The notes under the pieces: model-generated
Database searches by the model: none
Told to the model about the DNA's origin: nothing
What the model saw: only the letters and a program-made list of their open reading frames with translations
Position numbers and translations under genes: made by a program
Source of the DNA: Chthoniobacterales bacterium
GTDB lineage: Bacteria > Verrucomicrobiota > Verrucomicrobiae > Chthoniobacterales > UBA10450
Length of the DNA stretch: 8,042 nt
Reading direction: 5' to 3'
NCBI GenBank assembly: GCA_003244125.1
Contig: QHBL01000387.1
Span: 1 to 8,042, forward strand
Shown: in pieces, positions 1-5,882 of the stretch
How the letters are laid out: the number at the start of each line of letters is the position of its first letter
Numbering within the stretch: the first letter of the stretch is position 1

Positions 1-186
1 CTCGGTATTTTGCTCCAATCGCAAAGCTCCCGCCGGTTGCCTCCCTTCGGCGCCGGTATTTATGCCAACCTGCTCAGCCTCGGCTTGAGCGGCTGGATTC
101 GTTCCCGCTCCCTCGATCTCGTCACCTCCTCCGCGGCCTTGCTCTCCGGCGGAGTTGTCCCGGACTTTCGTGCGGCACTAAAGTGA
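1..186 (+). CDS. 3' end of an unidentified plus-strand gene (partial)
   Basis: Reading from base 1 in the first frame gives 61 codons without a stop, ending at TGA 184-186. Third codon positions are strongly G/C, as expected for a real gene here, and the reverse strand has in-frame stops. The visible C-terminal part is rich in Leu, Gly, Ser and Ala (for example GAGIYANLLSLGLSGWI) and ends in VVPDFRAALK. This could be a membrane-associated or buried helical segment. I do not recognise the family, and the start lies outside the window. It converges on the minus-strand peptidase gene, whose stop lies only 31 bases away. I see no clear hairpin terminator in that short gap. Confidence 0.6.
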   Translation, partial: LGILLQSQSSRRLPPFGAGIYANLLSLGLSGWIRSRSLDLVTSSAALLSGGVVPDFRAALK

Positions 187-217
187 ACTGTGCGAGACCA
201 GCTGAACAAGCTCCCCC

Positions 218-2320
218 TTACTCGTTAGCTATCGTCAGGTATCGAAAGCTCGAATCAAAGCGTTGTAGCTGCAGTCCGTCCCCGGCGGCGGATCGCGCGG
301 AGAAAAGCCATCGCCCATACCAATCAAGATAGCGTTTGAACCGGTCGATGATGTAGCTCGGCTTTTTCAGGCCATGGAACTGCCCGGGGTAGATCACCAG
401 CTCGGTCGGGACGCCTAGACTGCGCAGTGCCTGATACATCTGCTCGGTGTTGAGCAGCGGGACATTGAAATCGTTTTCACCGCACAGAAACAACGTCGGC
501 GTTTTGATCCGGTCAGCGTGGAGAAACGGATACGAGATGCGCATCCAGGTCTCGGCATTCTCCCACGGCAATCCCAGCTCAGCTTCGTAGTCGCGGGTGT
601 ATTGATCCGTGCCGTAACCGGCGAGGACGTTCGAAATCGATGCGCCGCTGGTCGCTGCTTTGAAACGCGTCGTGGTGGCGATGATGTAATTAGTGGAAAT
701 GCCGCCGTAACTCCAGCCGCCGACGCCGAGTCTTTCGGGATCGGCGATGCCACGCGCGACAGCATCGTCGATCGCAGCCAGATCGTCTTCGACGTCCCGG
801 TGGCCCCAATCGGCATAGATTCCCATGGCGAACTTCTCCCCGCGTCCGGTCGAGCCGCGCGGGTTCGGCATGATGGCGGCGTAGCCATTTGCGGCAAAGA
901 GCTGCTTTTCGAAATCGAACTCGTTAGCGTACTGCGACTGCGGCCCTCCATGTGGACGAAGGAGCGCGGGCGCTTTGCCTGCGGCCGCGTTCGCGGGTCG
1001 AATCACAAAGCCGTGCACTTCGGTCCCATCGGCGCTCTTGAACTTCGTCTCTTCACTTTGGCCCAGTTTGAATTGCGAAAGCCACGCATCATTCTGGCTG
1101 CTCAGGCAGCGCAGGTTGTTGTCCTGGACGGCGAAGATTTCATACGGTCGATCAGGCGTGCTGGCCCGCACGATTGTATTGCCGTTCTTCGCCACATCGT
1201 AAGCAGTGACCTTGCGCCGCCCCTTCGCGATAGCCTGGGGAGCGCCGCCGTCGACCGGTATGCGCGCGAGCAATTCCGCGCCGTCATCTTCAATAACAGC
1301 GAAGATCGCTTTGCCGTCTGTCGACCAATGCGGCTCTACCACATTGCGGTCGAGAGTCGGTGTCAGAATTTCCGCAGCACCGCCGCCCGCGGGAACAGTC
1401 GCGAGCGTGTGCACGGCGTACTCAATCTTCTTCGGATCGCCGCCGTGAATGTAAGCGATCGATTTCCCGTCAGGACTCCAGGCCGGGGCGCTCGCCCAAT
1501 CCGGAAGCGGATCAGCTTCCGGAGACGTCGTTAGCTGACTTTCCTTTGCTCCCCCTCGCGCCTCAATCAGGTAAACATCCCAGTTCTCACTTCGGTCCGG
1601 ATCATCGCCGCGCTTGCTCACAAAAGCGATCTGGTTCCCGTCAGGCGACCAGGCCGGAAGTAGATCATCGTGCTTTCCGGAAGTCAGCGACTCAATCTTG
1701 CGAGTCGTTAGCTCGAGTAGTTGCAGGTGCGAGTAGCGATCAGTGAGGTAACCCTCGATGTCTTGTTTGAATTGGAAACGATCAATCACCAGCGGCGCGA
1801 CCGTCTTCTTTTCCTTCTCTTTCTTCTCCGGCTCACGCGGATCAGGATCCTTTACCACCAGCGCGATTCGCGTTGAGTCTGGCGCCCAGGCGAAGTCGTC
1901 CACGCCGCCTTTGGCATCGGTGAACTTCTGCGCTTCGCCGCCATCGCTTGGTAGAATCCACAGCTGATCGACCTCATTTTCATCTTCCCGCCCGGAAAGA
2001 AAGGCCACCCATTTGCCATCGGGACTCCAGCGCGGATGCGACGCGCCTTTGTTGCCGAAGGTGAGCGCGCGATTTTCCGTTCCGTCCCATCTAACGAGCC
2101 ATAGATTACCCGCGAGCTTGTCTTTCTCCATGTCGGCCGCCTTCACCACGTAAACGATGGACTTCCCGTCAGGTGAAATATTCGGCTCATCGACATCGCG
2201 TATGCCGGCGAAGTCTTCCGCTTTGAGTAGACGTTTTGCCGGGCCGGGCGACGGTGAGGGAGTGACGGCAAGCGCTCCCTCGAAAGCGGTCACTAACGAG
2301 ATGATGATCAGGTGTTTCAT
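218..2320 (-). CDS. secreted S9 family prolyl-oligopeptidase-type serine peptidase
   Basis: This 700-residue protein is probably an exported aminopeptidase or oligopeptidase that trims peptides in the periplasm or outside the cell. It starts with a short signal peptide (about residues 1-18, ending GALA) and a Pro/Ser linker. A beta-propeller of PD40/WD40-like repeats follows, with SPDGK-type strands near residues 49, 99, 146, 225, 282 and 333; this propeller gates the active site in S9 enzymes. The alpha/beta-hydrolase domain covers about 425-670. It has an HGGP oxyanion motif (457-460), the nucleophile Ser537 in GWSYGG, Asp617 in GENDFNV and His649 in GQFHG, so the catalytic triad is complete. 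The PLVIDRFQFKQD segment (176-187) is typical of the acylaminoacyl-peptidase/DPP5-like S9C branch. About 30 residues follow the usual end of the hydrolase domain (YLDWYGRWL). The start ATG overlaps the stop of the upstream propeller gene by ATGA, and no strong ribosome-binding site is seen. The exact substrate is unknown. Confidence 0.95.
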   Translation of the reverse strand: MKHLIIISLVTAFEGALAVTPSPSPGPAKRLLKAEDFAGIRDVDEPNISPDGKSIVYVVKAADMEKDKLAGNLWLVRWDGTENRALTFGNKGASHPRWSPDGKWVAFLSGREDENEVDQLWILPSDGGEAQKFTDAKGGVDDFAWAPDSTRIALVVKDPDPREPEKKEKEKKTVAPLVIDRFQFKQDIEGYLTDRYSHLQLLELTTRKIESLTSGKHDDLLPAWSPDGNQIAFVSKRGDDPDRSENWDVYLIEARGGAKESQLTTSPEADPLPDWASAPAWSPDGKSIAYIHGGDPKKIEYAVHTLATVPAGGGAAEILTPTLDRNVVEPHWSTDGKAIFAVIEDDGAELLARIPVDGGAPQAIAKGRRKVTAYDVAKNGNTIVRASTPDRPYEIFAVQDNNLRCLSSQNDAWLSQFKLGQSEETKFKSADGTEVHGFVIRPANAAAGKAPALLRPHGGPQSQYANEFDFEKQLFAANGYAAIMPNPRGSTGRGEKFAMGIYADWGHRDVEDDLAAIDDAVARGIADPERLGVGGWSYGGISTNYIIATTTRFKAATSGASISNVLAGYGTDQYTRDYEAELGLPWENAETWMRISYPFLHADRIKTPTLFLCGENDFNVPLLNTEQMYQALRSLGVPTELVIYPGQFHGLKKPSYIIDRFKRYLDWYGRWLFSARSAAGDGLQLQRFDSSFRYLTIANE

Positions 2321-2964
2321 GGAAGTGAGAACGCGACGACCTCTCCGGCCGCGCGATGATTACTCCAGAAATTCGTGCCGTCAAAAGCGAGTGAGCGACA
2401 GGCGAAAGGCACGGTCGCGAGATCGGTCACGCATGGCCTTTCTTCACGCGGATCGAGCCGCGCGATCGTCCAACTCTCGCCATTCTCTTCGGTCCCGCGC
2501 AGCACATAGATCGCTCCTTCAGTAAACGTGTGGCCACTAATTTCCGCGCCCACATCGATTACCGCAACAATCTCGCCGCTCTGATCGAGTTTCAGAATCC
2601 GCTGTTTATACCATTGGCTGAGATAAAGATTCGAGCCATCATAGCTGAGATAGGAGCCGGTGAATTCAGGACAGGCGAATAGCTTCTGAAACGTCCCGTC
2701 TCCAGAGTAGCGATAAACGTAGCGATCGTCGTTAGCTCCCTCACCAATAGTCAATTGAAGTGTGCCACCTGTGGAAACTGCCGCCCAGGGAATTCCCGGC
2801 GCGTCGATTTGCTGAAGGACATTCCAGCTTTGCGGCTCAAGCTGGTAAACCTGGCGCAGATCCCGGGAGCCGAGCCACACGTTTCCACCATGCCAGGCAA
2901 GTGCCTGCGGCGCCGGACCCGGCGAATGCAATCGCCGTTGTTCCCTGACAGAAGGAAGATTCAT
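2317..2964 (-). CDS. small cytoplasmic beta-propeller protein, function unknown
   Basis: The 215-residue product has repeated blade-like strands: GNVWLGSRDLRQVYQLEP (28-44), YLSYDGSNLYLSQWYKQRIL (105-124), GAIYVLRGTEENG (150-162) with IARLDP (167-172), and SLAFDGTNFW (191-200). The alternation of a DG/GG turn, an aromatic strand and a 'xxLD' strand resembles NHL, SMP-30 or glutamine-cyclotransferase-like propellers, which often bind ligands rather than catalyse. There is no signal peptide or membrane segment. Its TGA overlaps the ATG of the S9 peptidase, so the two are probably co-transcribed and translationally coupled. The start is uncertain: GGTGAGGG abuts the ATG with almost no spacing, and a TTG at codon 12 (RRLHSPGPAP) would give a shorter protein beginning where the propeller sequence begins. 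A specific activity cannot be named from the sequence. Confidence 0.85.
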   Translation of the reverse strand: MNLPSVREQRRLHSPGPAPQALAWHGGNVWLGSRDLRQVYQLEPQSWNVLQQIDAPGIPWAAVSTGGTLQLTIGEGANDDRYVYRYSGDGTFQKLFACPEFTGSYLSYDGSNLYLSQWYKQRILKLDQSGEIVAVIDVGAEISGHTFTEGAIYVLRGTEENGESWTIARLDPREERPCVTDLATVPFACRSLAFDGTNFWSNHRAAGEVVAFSLP

Positions 2965-3002
2965 CCCTCACCATAGCCAGATCGCGACGCATCGCCCGGT
3001 TT

Positions 3003-3047
3003 ATGGAATTGCAACTCCGGAAAAACGATTCAGGCTCCAACTTGTGA
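3003..3047 (+). other. possible 14-codon upstream ORF overlapping the lipoprotein start
   Basis: ATG at 3003 opens a frame reading MELQLRKNDSGSNL and stops at TGA 3045-3047, overlapping the GTG start (3044) of the lipoprotein as GTGA. Such an overlap could couple translation of the downstream GTG. No clear Shine-Dalgarno sequence precedes the ATG, so it may be chance. The alternative is that the lipoprotein starts further upstream in its own frame. Confidence 0.25.
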
Positions 3048-3850
3048 CCGAGCAACTGGGCGGCGGAGTGTTCCTCGCTTTGATCGCGCTGCCGGCGCTG
3101 CTTGGGTTTAGCGGCTGCGCCACTACCAAGACCGACTATCCGACTCCGTCAGTCGTCCTCCTTGAATCGGGTGACTTGATCTGGCCGAGACCACCCGGTG
3201 CATTCATTCCGTATCGCTCGCAACTCGGCCAGGCCACCGGGAATGAAGCGGCCGAATGGGAACAGGAGAAAGCGCAATACCTTGCTGAGCTAACAACAAA
3301 AAGGCGGCTAACGAGGATTGAGCAGGAGCGCGTTCGTCTTCTACAAACGATGAACTACGCGCGTTTCGCCCAGCTCTACTTCGCACCTATTCCTTCAGGT
3401 CAACCGTCGCCGCGAGGGAGTTTTGTCTACGTGGGTCATGTCGGTATCATTCTCGTCGAAGGCGGATCTCCCTTCGTTGTCGAAGCAGTGGCCGACCAGG
3501 GACACGCCGTTCGCAAAATCAGCTACGCGCGATGGCTCGCCCAGCACAGGCACGACCAGTTCTGGGTGCGACGATTGCAAGAAAGGTCGCCAGAGAAACG
3601 TTCAGCCATCGCGCAGGTGGCGCTCAGCTATCTTGGGCGGCCTTACAATTTCTGGAATTTCGATCTCAAGGATGATCGCTGCTTCTACTGCTCGAAGCTC
3701 GCCTGGCTGGCTATTTACAAGGCTGTCCATTATCCACCGGACGACAATGACAATGGCGATCGTGTTCTGTGGTATTCACCCAGGCAGCTCATCCACTCGC
3801 CGCACCTCGAGCCGGTGTTCGATTCCGGCAATTATGCTGCGACTCGTTAA
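3044..3850 (+). CDS. YiiX-like permuted NlpC/P60 cysteine hydrolase, predicted lipoprotein
   Basis: The 268-residue product starts at GTG. A hydrophobic segment (9-23) ends in a near-canonical lipobox, GFSGC, with Cys25 as the probable lipidated residue, so it likely sits on the periplasmic face of a membrane. A GDLIW motif (43-47), GHVGII with His132, VVEAV with Glu147 and CFYCSKLAW (213-221) occur in the order His then Cys. This is the order of the circularly permuted NlpC/P60 (YiiX/YaeF, LRAT-like) hydrolases, where YCS-L supplies the nucleophile, here probably Cys216. Such enzymes cleave amide, thioester or ester bonds in lipids or peptides; the substrate here is not known. A charged segment rich in Glu/Lys/Arg (69-98) precedes the catalytic domain and may be helical. 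The called N-terminus lacks the usual positive charge, but the frame stays open upstream (KRFRLQL), so the true start may be earlier at a non-ATG codon. It is divergent from the propeller gene. Confidence 0.8.
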   Translation: MTEQLGGGVFLALIALPALLGFSGCATTKTDYPTPSVVLLESGDLIWPRPPGAFIPYRSQLGQATGNEAAEWEQEKAQYLAELTTKRRLTRIEQERVRLLQTMNYARFAQLYFAPIPSGQPSPRGSFVYVGHVGIILVEGGSPFVVEAVADQGHAVRKISYARWLAQHRHDQFWVRRLQERSPEKRSAIAQVALSYLGRPYNFWNFDLKDDRCFYCSKLAWLAIYKAVHYPPDDNDNGDRVLWYSPRQLIHSPHLEPVFDSGNYAATR

Positions 3851-3890
3851 CTACGCCGGCGTCGTTAGCTCACTTTAAGCTTCTCAATTT

Positions 3891-4382
3891 ATGATTCGCA
3901 TCCTTGTTACCGGCGGCACTTTCGACAAAGAATACAACGAGCATACCGGCCACCTTTATTTCAAAAAGACCCATTTGCCGGAAATGCTGCGGCTCGGCCG
4001 TTGCCGCGTGGAGGTAAAAATTTGCAGCGTTATGATGATCGACAGCCTGGAGATGACGGACAGCGACCGCGCGCTCATCGTGGAAAACTGCCGGCAGGCG
4101 CCGGAGGAGCGCATCGTCATCACTCACGGCACCGATACCATGACCGATACCGCTGCGGCGCTCGCCGCCGGCATTCACGACAAAACGATCGTGCTCACCG
4201 GCGCGATGATTCCTTACGCCTTCGGCAGCTCTGACGGTCTCTTCAATCTCGGCAGCGCTCTCTCATTCGTGCAGGTCCTGCCATCAGGCATTTATATCGC
4301 GATGAACGGCGAATGTTTTCCATGGAACCGCTGCCGCAAAAATCGCGAGCGCGGCGAGTTCGAGGGAGTCTCGAGTTCGTGA
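3891..4382 (+). CDS. small single-domain L-asparaginase-type amidohydrolase
   Basis: The 163-residue protein corresponds to the N-terminal catalytic domain of the bacterial asparaginase/glutaminase family, which hydrolyses Asn to Asp and ammonia. The motif TGGTFD (7-12) carries the nucleophile-type Thr10. HGTDTM (79-84) carries the second catalytic Thr81-Asp82 pair. VLTGAMIP (101-108) and SSDGLFNLGSA (113-123) are standard family motifs, and Lys150 in RKNRERGEFE is the likely equivalent of the catalytic Lys. The usual C-terminal domain of the roughly 330-residue enzymes is absent. From memory, a family of about 160-residue asparaginase-like proteins ends at this same position, so this looks like a natural short form rather than a truncation. 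There is no signal peptide, so it is cytoplasmic. It follows the lipoprotein by 40 bases and could share its transcript. No strong ribosome-binding site is seen. Activity as a true asparaginase is inferred. Confidence 0.88.
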   Translation: MIRILVTGGTFDKEYNEHTGHLYFKKTHLPEMLRLGRCRVEVKICSVMMIDSLEMTDSDRALIVENCRQAPEERIVITHGTDTMTDTAAALAAGIHDKTIVLTGAMIPYAFGSSDGLFNLGSALSFVQVLPSGIYIAMNGECFPWNRCRKNRERGEFEGVSSS

Positions 4383-4405
4383 GCGAGGTGCAGCTACAGG
4401 CAGGG

Positions 4406-4594
4406 CTATTTTATCTCAACGGCTGAGTTCTCGACGCCATCGACGGTTTTCTTTGAAGAATTGTCCGGATCGAAGACCCAATCGATGCCGTTAACTAAAA
4501 ACAATCGCTTAGCGAAAACGGCAGCGGCTTTCTGGGGCGCAGATTCGAAGCTAAGAACCGTGTTACTGTTGCGGAATAGGCAAACCGGCCGCGT
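4406..4594 (-). pseudogene. minus-strand coding remnant, C-terminal fragment of an unknown protein
   Basis: On the minus strand a frame is open for 62 codons from just after a stop at 4597-4595 to TAG at 4408-4406. It has no ATG or GTG; the only usual start is a TTG at codon 31. The translation looks like real protein rather than noise: FESAPQKAAAVFAKRLFLVNG (codons 16-36, in two runs FESAPQKAAA and VFAKRLFLVNG), then IDWVFDPDNSSKK and VDGVENSAVEIK. The fragment lies back to back with the start of the Fn3 protein gene (4612), where its 5' part would have been. It could be the tail of a gene broken by deletion or rearrangement, a 32-residue TTG-started peptide, or chance. I do not recognise the family. 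The rest of the 229-base gap (4383-4611) shows no gene or clear terminator. Confidence 0.35.
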
Positions 4595-4611
4595 TCACGT
4601 AGCACTGCGGC

Positions 4612-5610
4612 ATGAACAGAAAGGCATCGTCGGGTTTTGCGGCATCCCTCCTCCTCGTCCTCAGCCTCGCCTGCGCGGCAAAGGCGAAGACAACCACTCC
4701 CACACCTACGCCCCGGCCAAGCACGCCGCCGTCGCCGGCACTGGTCGCCCCGGCCAGCAACGCTTCGCTCGTGCAACCAATCACGCTGGATTGGAACGCT
4801 GTTTCCGCTGCCGGCGGGCCGATCGGCAGCTACACCTGGCAGACAGGGACAACCTCGGCCTTTACCAACATCATCGCGTCCGGCTTCACCAACATGGAAT
4901 CCGACGCATCCATTCCGACGCGCACCGAGGATAAGGTCAGTGGCCTTCCTAACGGCACCTACTTTTGGCGAGTCAAAGCTACCCAGCTTACCGGCGGCGC
5001 GACTGGATCGGTGGACAGCGCCTGGTCTGACGTGCGGACGTTTACCGTCCCTGGCCTGGGACCGGCACCCGCAACGCCTTCGTTTACTACGCCAGCTAAC
5101 AATTCACAGTTCCACTTGGTCGAGAGTTTCAAGATTCAATCGTCCGCCGTCCCAGGCGCTCATTACTACGTTCTCGAAGCGGATGACGAGCCGAGCTTTT
5201 CCTACCCGTTAAACCTGACCCATTCACCGCTGAACTTTGGGACATTATCCGGAGGCCTCTTTGGCAATGCGCTGACTGCTTATTACCGAGTGCGAGCGAT
5301 CTCGGCTGACGGTGTGCGCAGCCTTCCTTCTGCGACATTGACGGTCCACATCACCGACAGCGCGCCTGTTCCCCCCGCGGTCTCGCAGGTCGCACCGGCC
5401 GCCGGAGCTAGCGTCCAGCTGCCGTTCTTCTTCGACTGGACGGGCACAGCGAACCCGCAGGTGCCGGGATATGAAATTGACGTGAATACCAGTTCCAGCT
5501 TCGCCGATATTTCGAATGTGCTACTACTTAGCCCGACCCGCTCGGACTACATGATTACGCGCGACCTACTGGTGCGACGCGCCGTGAGCAAACGATTTCC
5601 TTATGGCTGA
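4612..5610 (+). CDS. secreted Fn3-like repeat protein, apparently truncated in its third module
   Basis: The 332-residue protein begins with a signal peptide (1-25). Cleavage after CAAKA by signal peptidase I is most likely; Cys21 in LSLAC is a poor lipobox. A Thr/Pro-rich stalk follows (27-42). Three Fn3-like beta-sandwich modules follow: about 43-146 (with ITLDWNAV, GTYFWRVKAT and SDVRTFTV), 156-247 (with ESFKIQSSAV and AYYRVRAIS) and 256-320 (with LPFFFDWTGT and YEIDVNTSSSFADISNVLL). The third stops after SDYMITRDLL, where the other modules continue into the GTYFWRVRA strand. Instead it runs into VRRAVSKRFPYG and a stop. VRRAVS may be the remains of that strand after a short in-frame loss, followed by loss of the rest. 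Such proteins usually act as adhesive or carbohydrate-associated surface modules; no catalytic domain is visible. Its last eight bases overlap the following zinc-ribbon gene. Confidence 0.75.
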   Translation: MNRKASSGFAASLLLVLSLACAAKAKTTTPTPTPRPSTPPSPALVAPASNASLVQPITLDWNAVSAAGGPIGSYTWQTGTTSAFTNIIASGFTNMESDASIPTRTEDKVSGLPNGTYFWRVKATQLTGGATGSVDSAWSDVRTFTVPGLGPAPATPSFTTPANNSQFHLVESFKIQSSAVPGAHYYVLEADDEPSFSYPLNLTHSPLNFGTLSGGLFGNALTAYYRVRAISADGVRSLPSATLTVHITDSAPVPPAVSQVAPAAGASVQLPFFFDWTGTANPQVPGYEIDVNTSSSFADISNVLLLSPTRSDYMITRDLLVRRAVSKRFPYG

Positions 5611-5776
5611 CGCTGACGATGGAAACCCGCGTCCCACGCCTGAAAACGAGCAAAGTATAACGGTGACGTGCCAGAACTGCGGGGAAGAAATCACAAATTC
5701 TCGCGCATACTTCAGGAGCCGTGACTGGGAGTGTCGCCACTGCGGTGGTCGCATTCTCGAAGCGGGCGAAGAGTAG
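5603..5776 (+). CDS. 57-residue zinc-ribbon protein
   Basis: ATG at 5603 opens a short frame ending at TAG 5774-5776. The product has an acidic, Pro-rich N-terminus (MADADDGNPRPTPENE) and then two CxxC knuckles: Cys23/Cys26 in TCQNCGEE and Cys44/Cys47 in WECRHCGGRI. They are 17 residues apart, which fits a single zinc-ribbon or rubredoxin-like knuckle binding one zinc ion. There is no signal peptide, so it is cytoplasmic. Proteins of this size and pattern are usually hypothetical and may bind nucleic acid or a protein partner; no function can be assigned. The start codon lies inside the last codons of the Fn3 gene (overlap 5603-5610), and the upstream sequence has no good ribosome-binding site, so translation may depend on the upstream gene or on a rearranged leader. 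It converges on the kinase gene with a 106-base gap that contains no convincing terminator. Confidence 0.7.
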   Translation: MADADDGNPRPTPENEQSITVTCQNCGEEITNSRAYFRSRDWECRHCGGRILEAGEE

Positions 5777-5882
5777 CGCCTGCGAACTGAGATCTTCCCG
5801 AACCGGAGCGCCGAGGCCGAACAGGCAGCCAGAGCCTTTACCAAGTCTACTCTAAACGCTGAGAGAGCGCTAATCTTCGTTG

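Noticed and set aside
518..1534. 338-codon plus-strand open frame
   Set aside because: It lies fully antisense to the S9 peptidase, whose propeller repeats and catalytic triad are intact; the plus-strand translation has no recognisable domain and is an effect of GC-rich codons.
1467..2175. Repeated CCCGTCAGG-type DNA words in the peptidase gene
   Set aside because: They encode the recurring SPDGK strands of the PD40 propeller and are explained by protein repeats.
4461..4934. 157-codon plus-strand open frame overlapping the Fn3 gene
   Set aside because: It is out of frame with the signal peptide and Fn3 modules starting at 4612, and it is Arg/His-rich in the way shadow frames are.
5853..5865. 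CGCT/AGCG hairpin between the zinc-ribbon and kinase genes as a terminator
   Set aside because: The stem is only four bases with no T-run on either strand.
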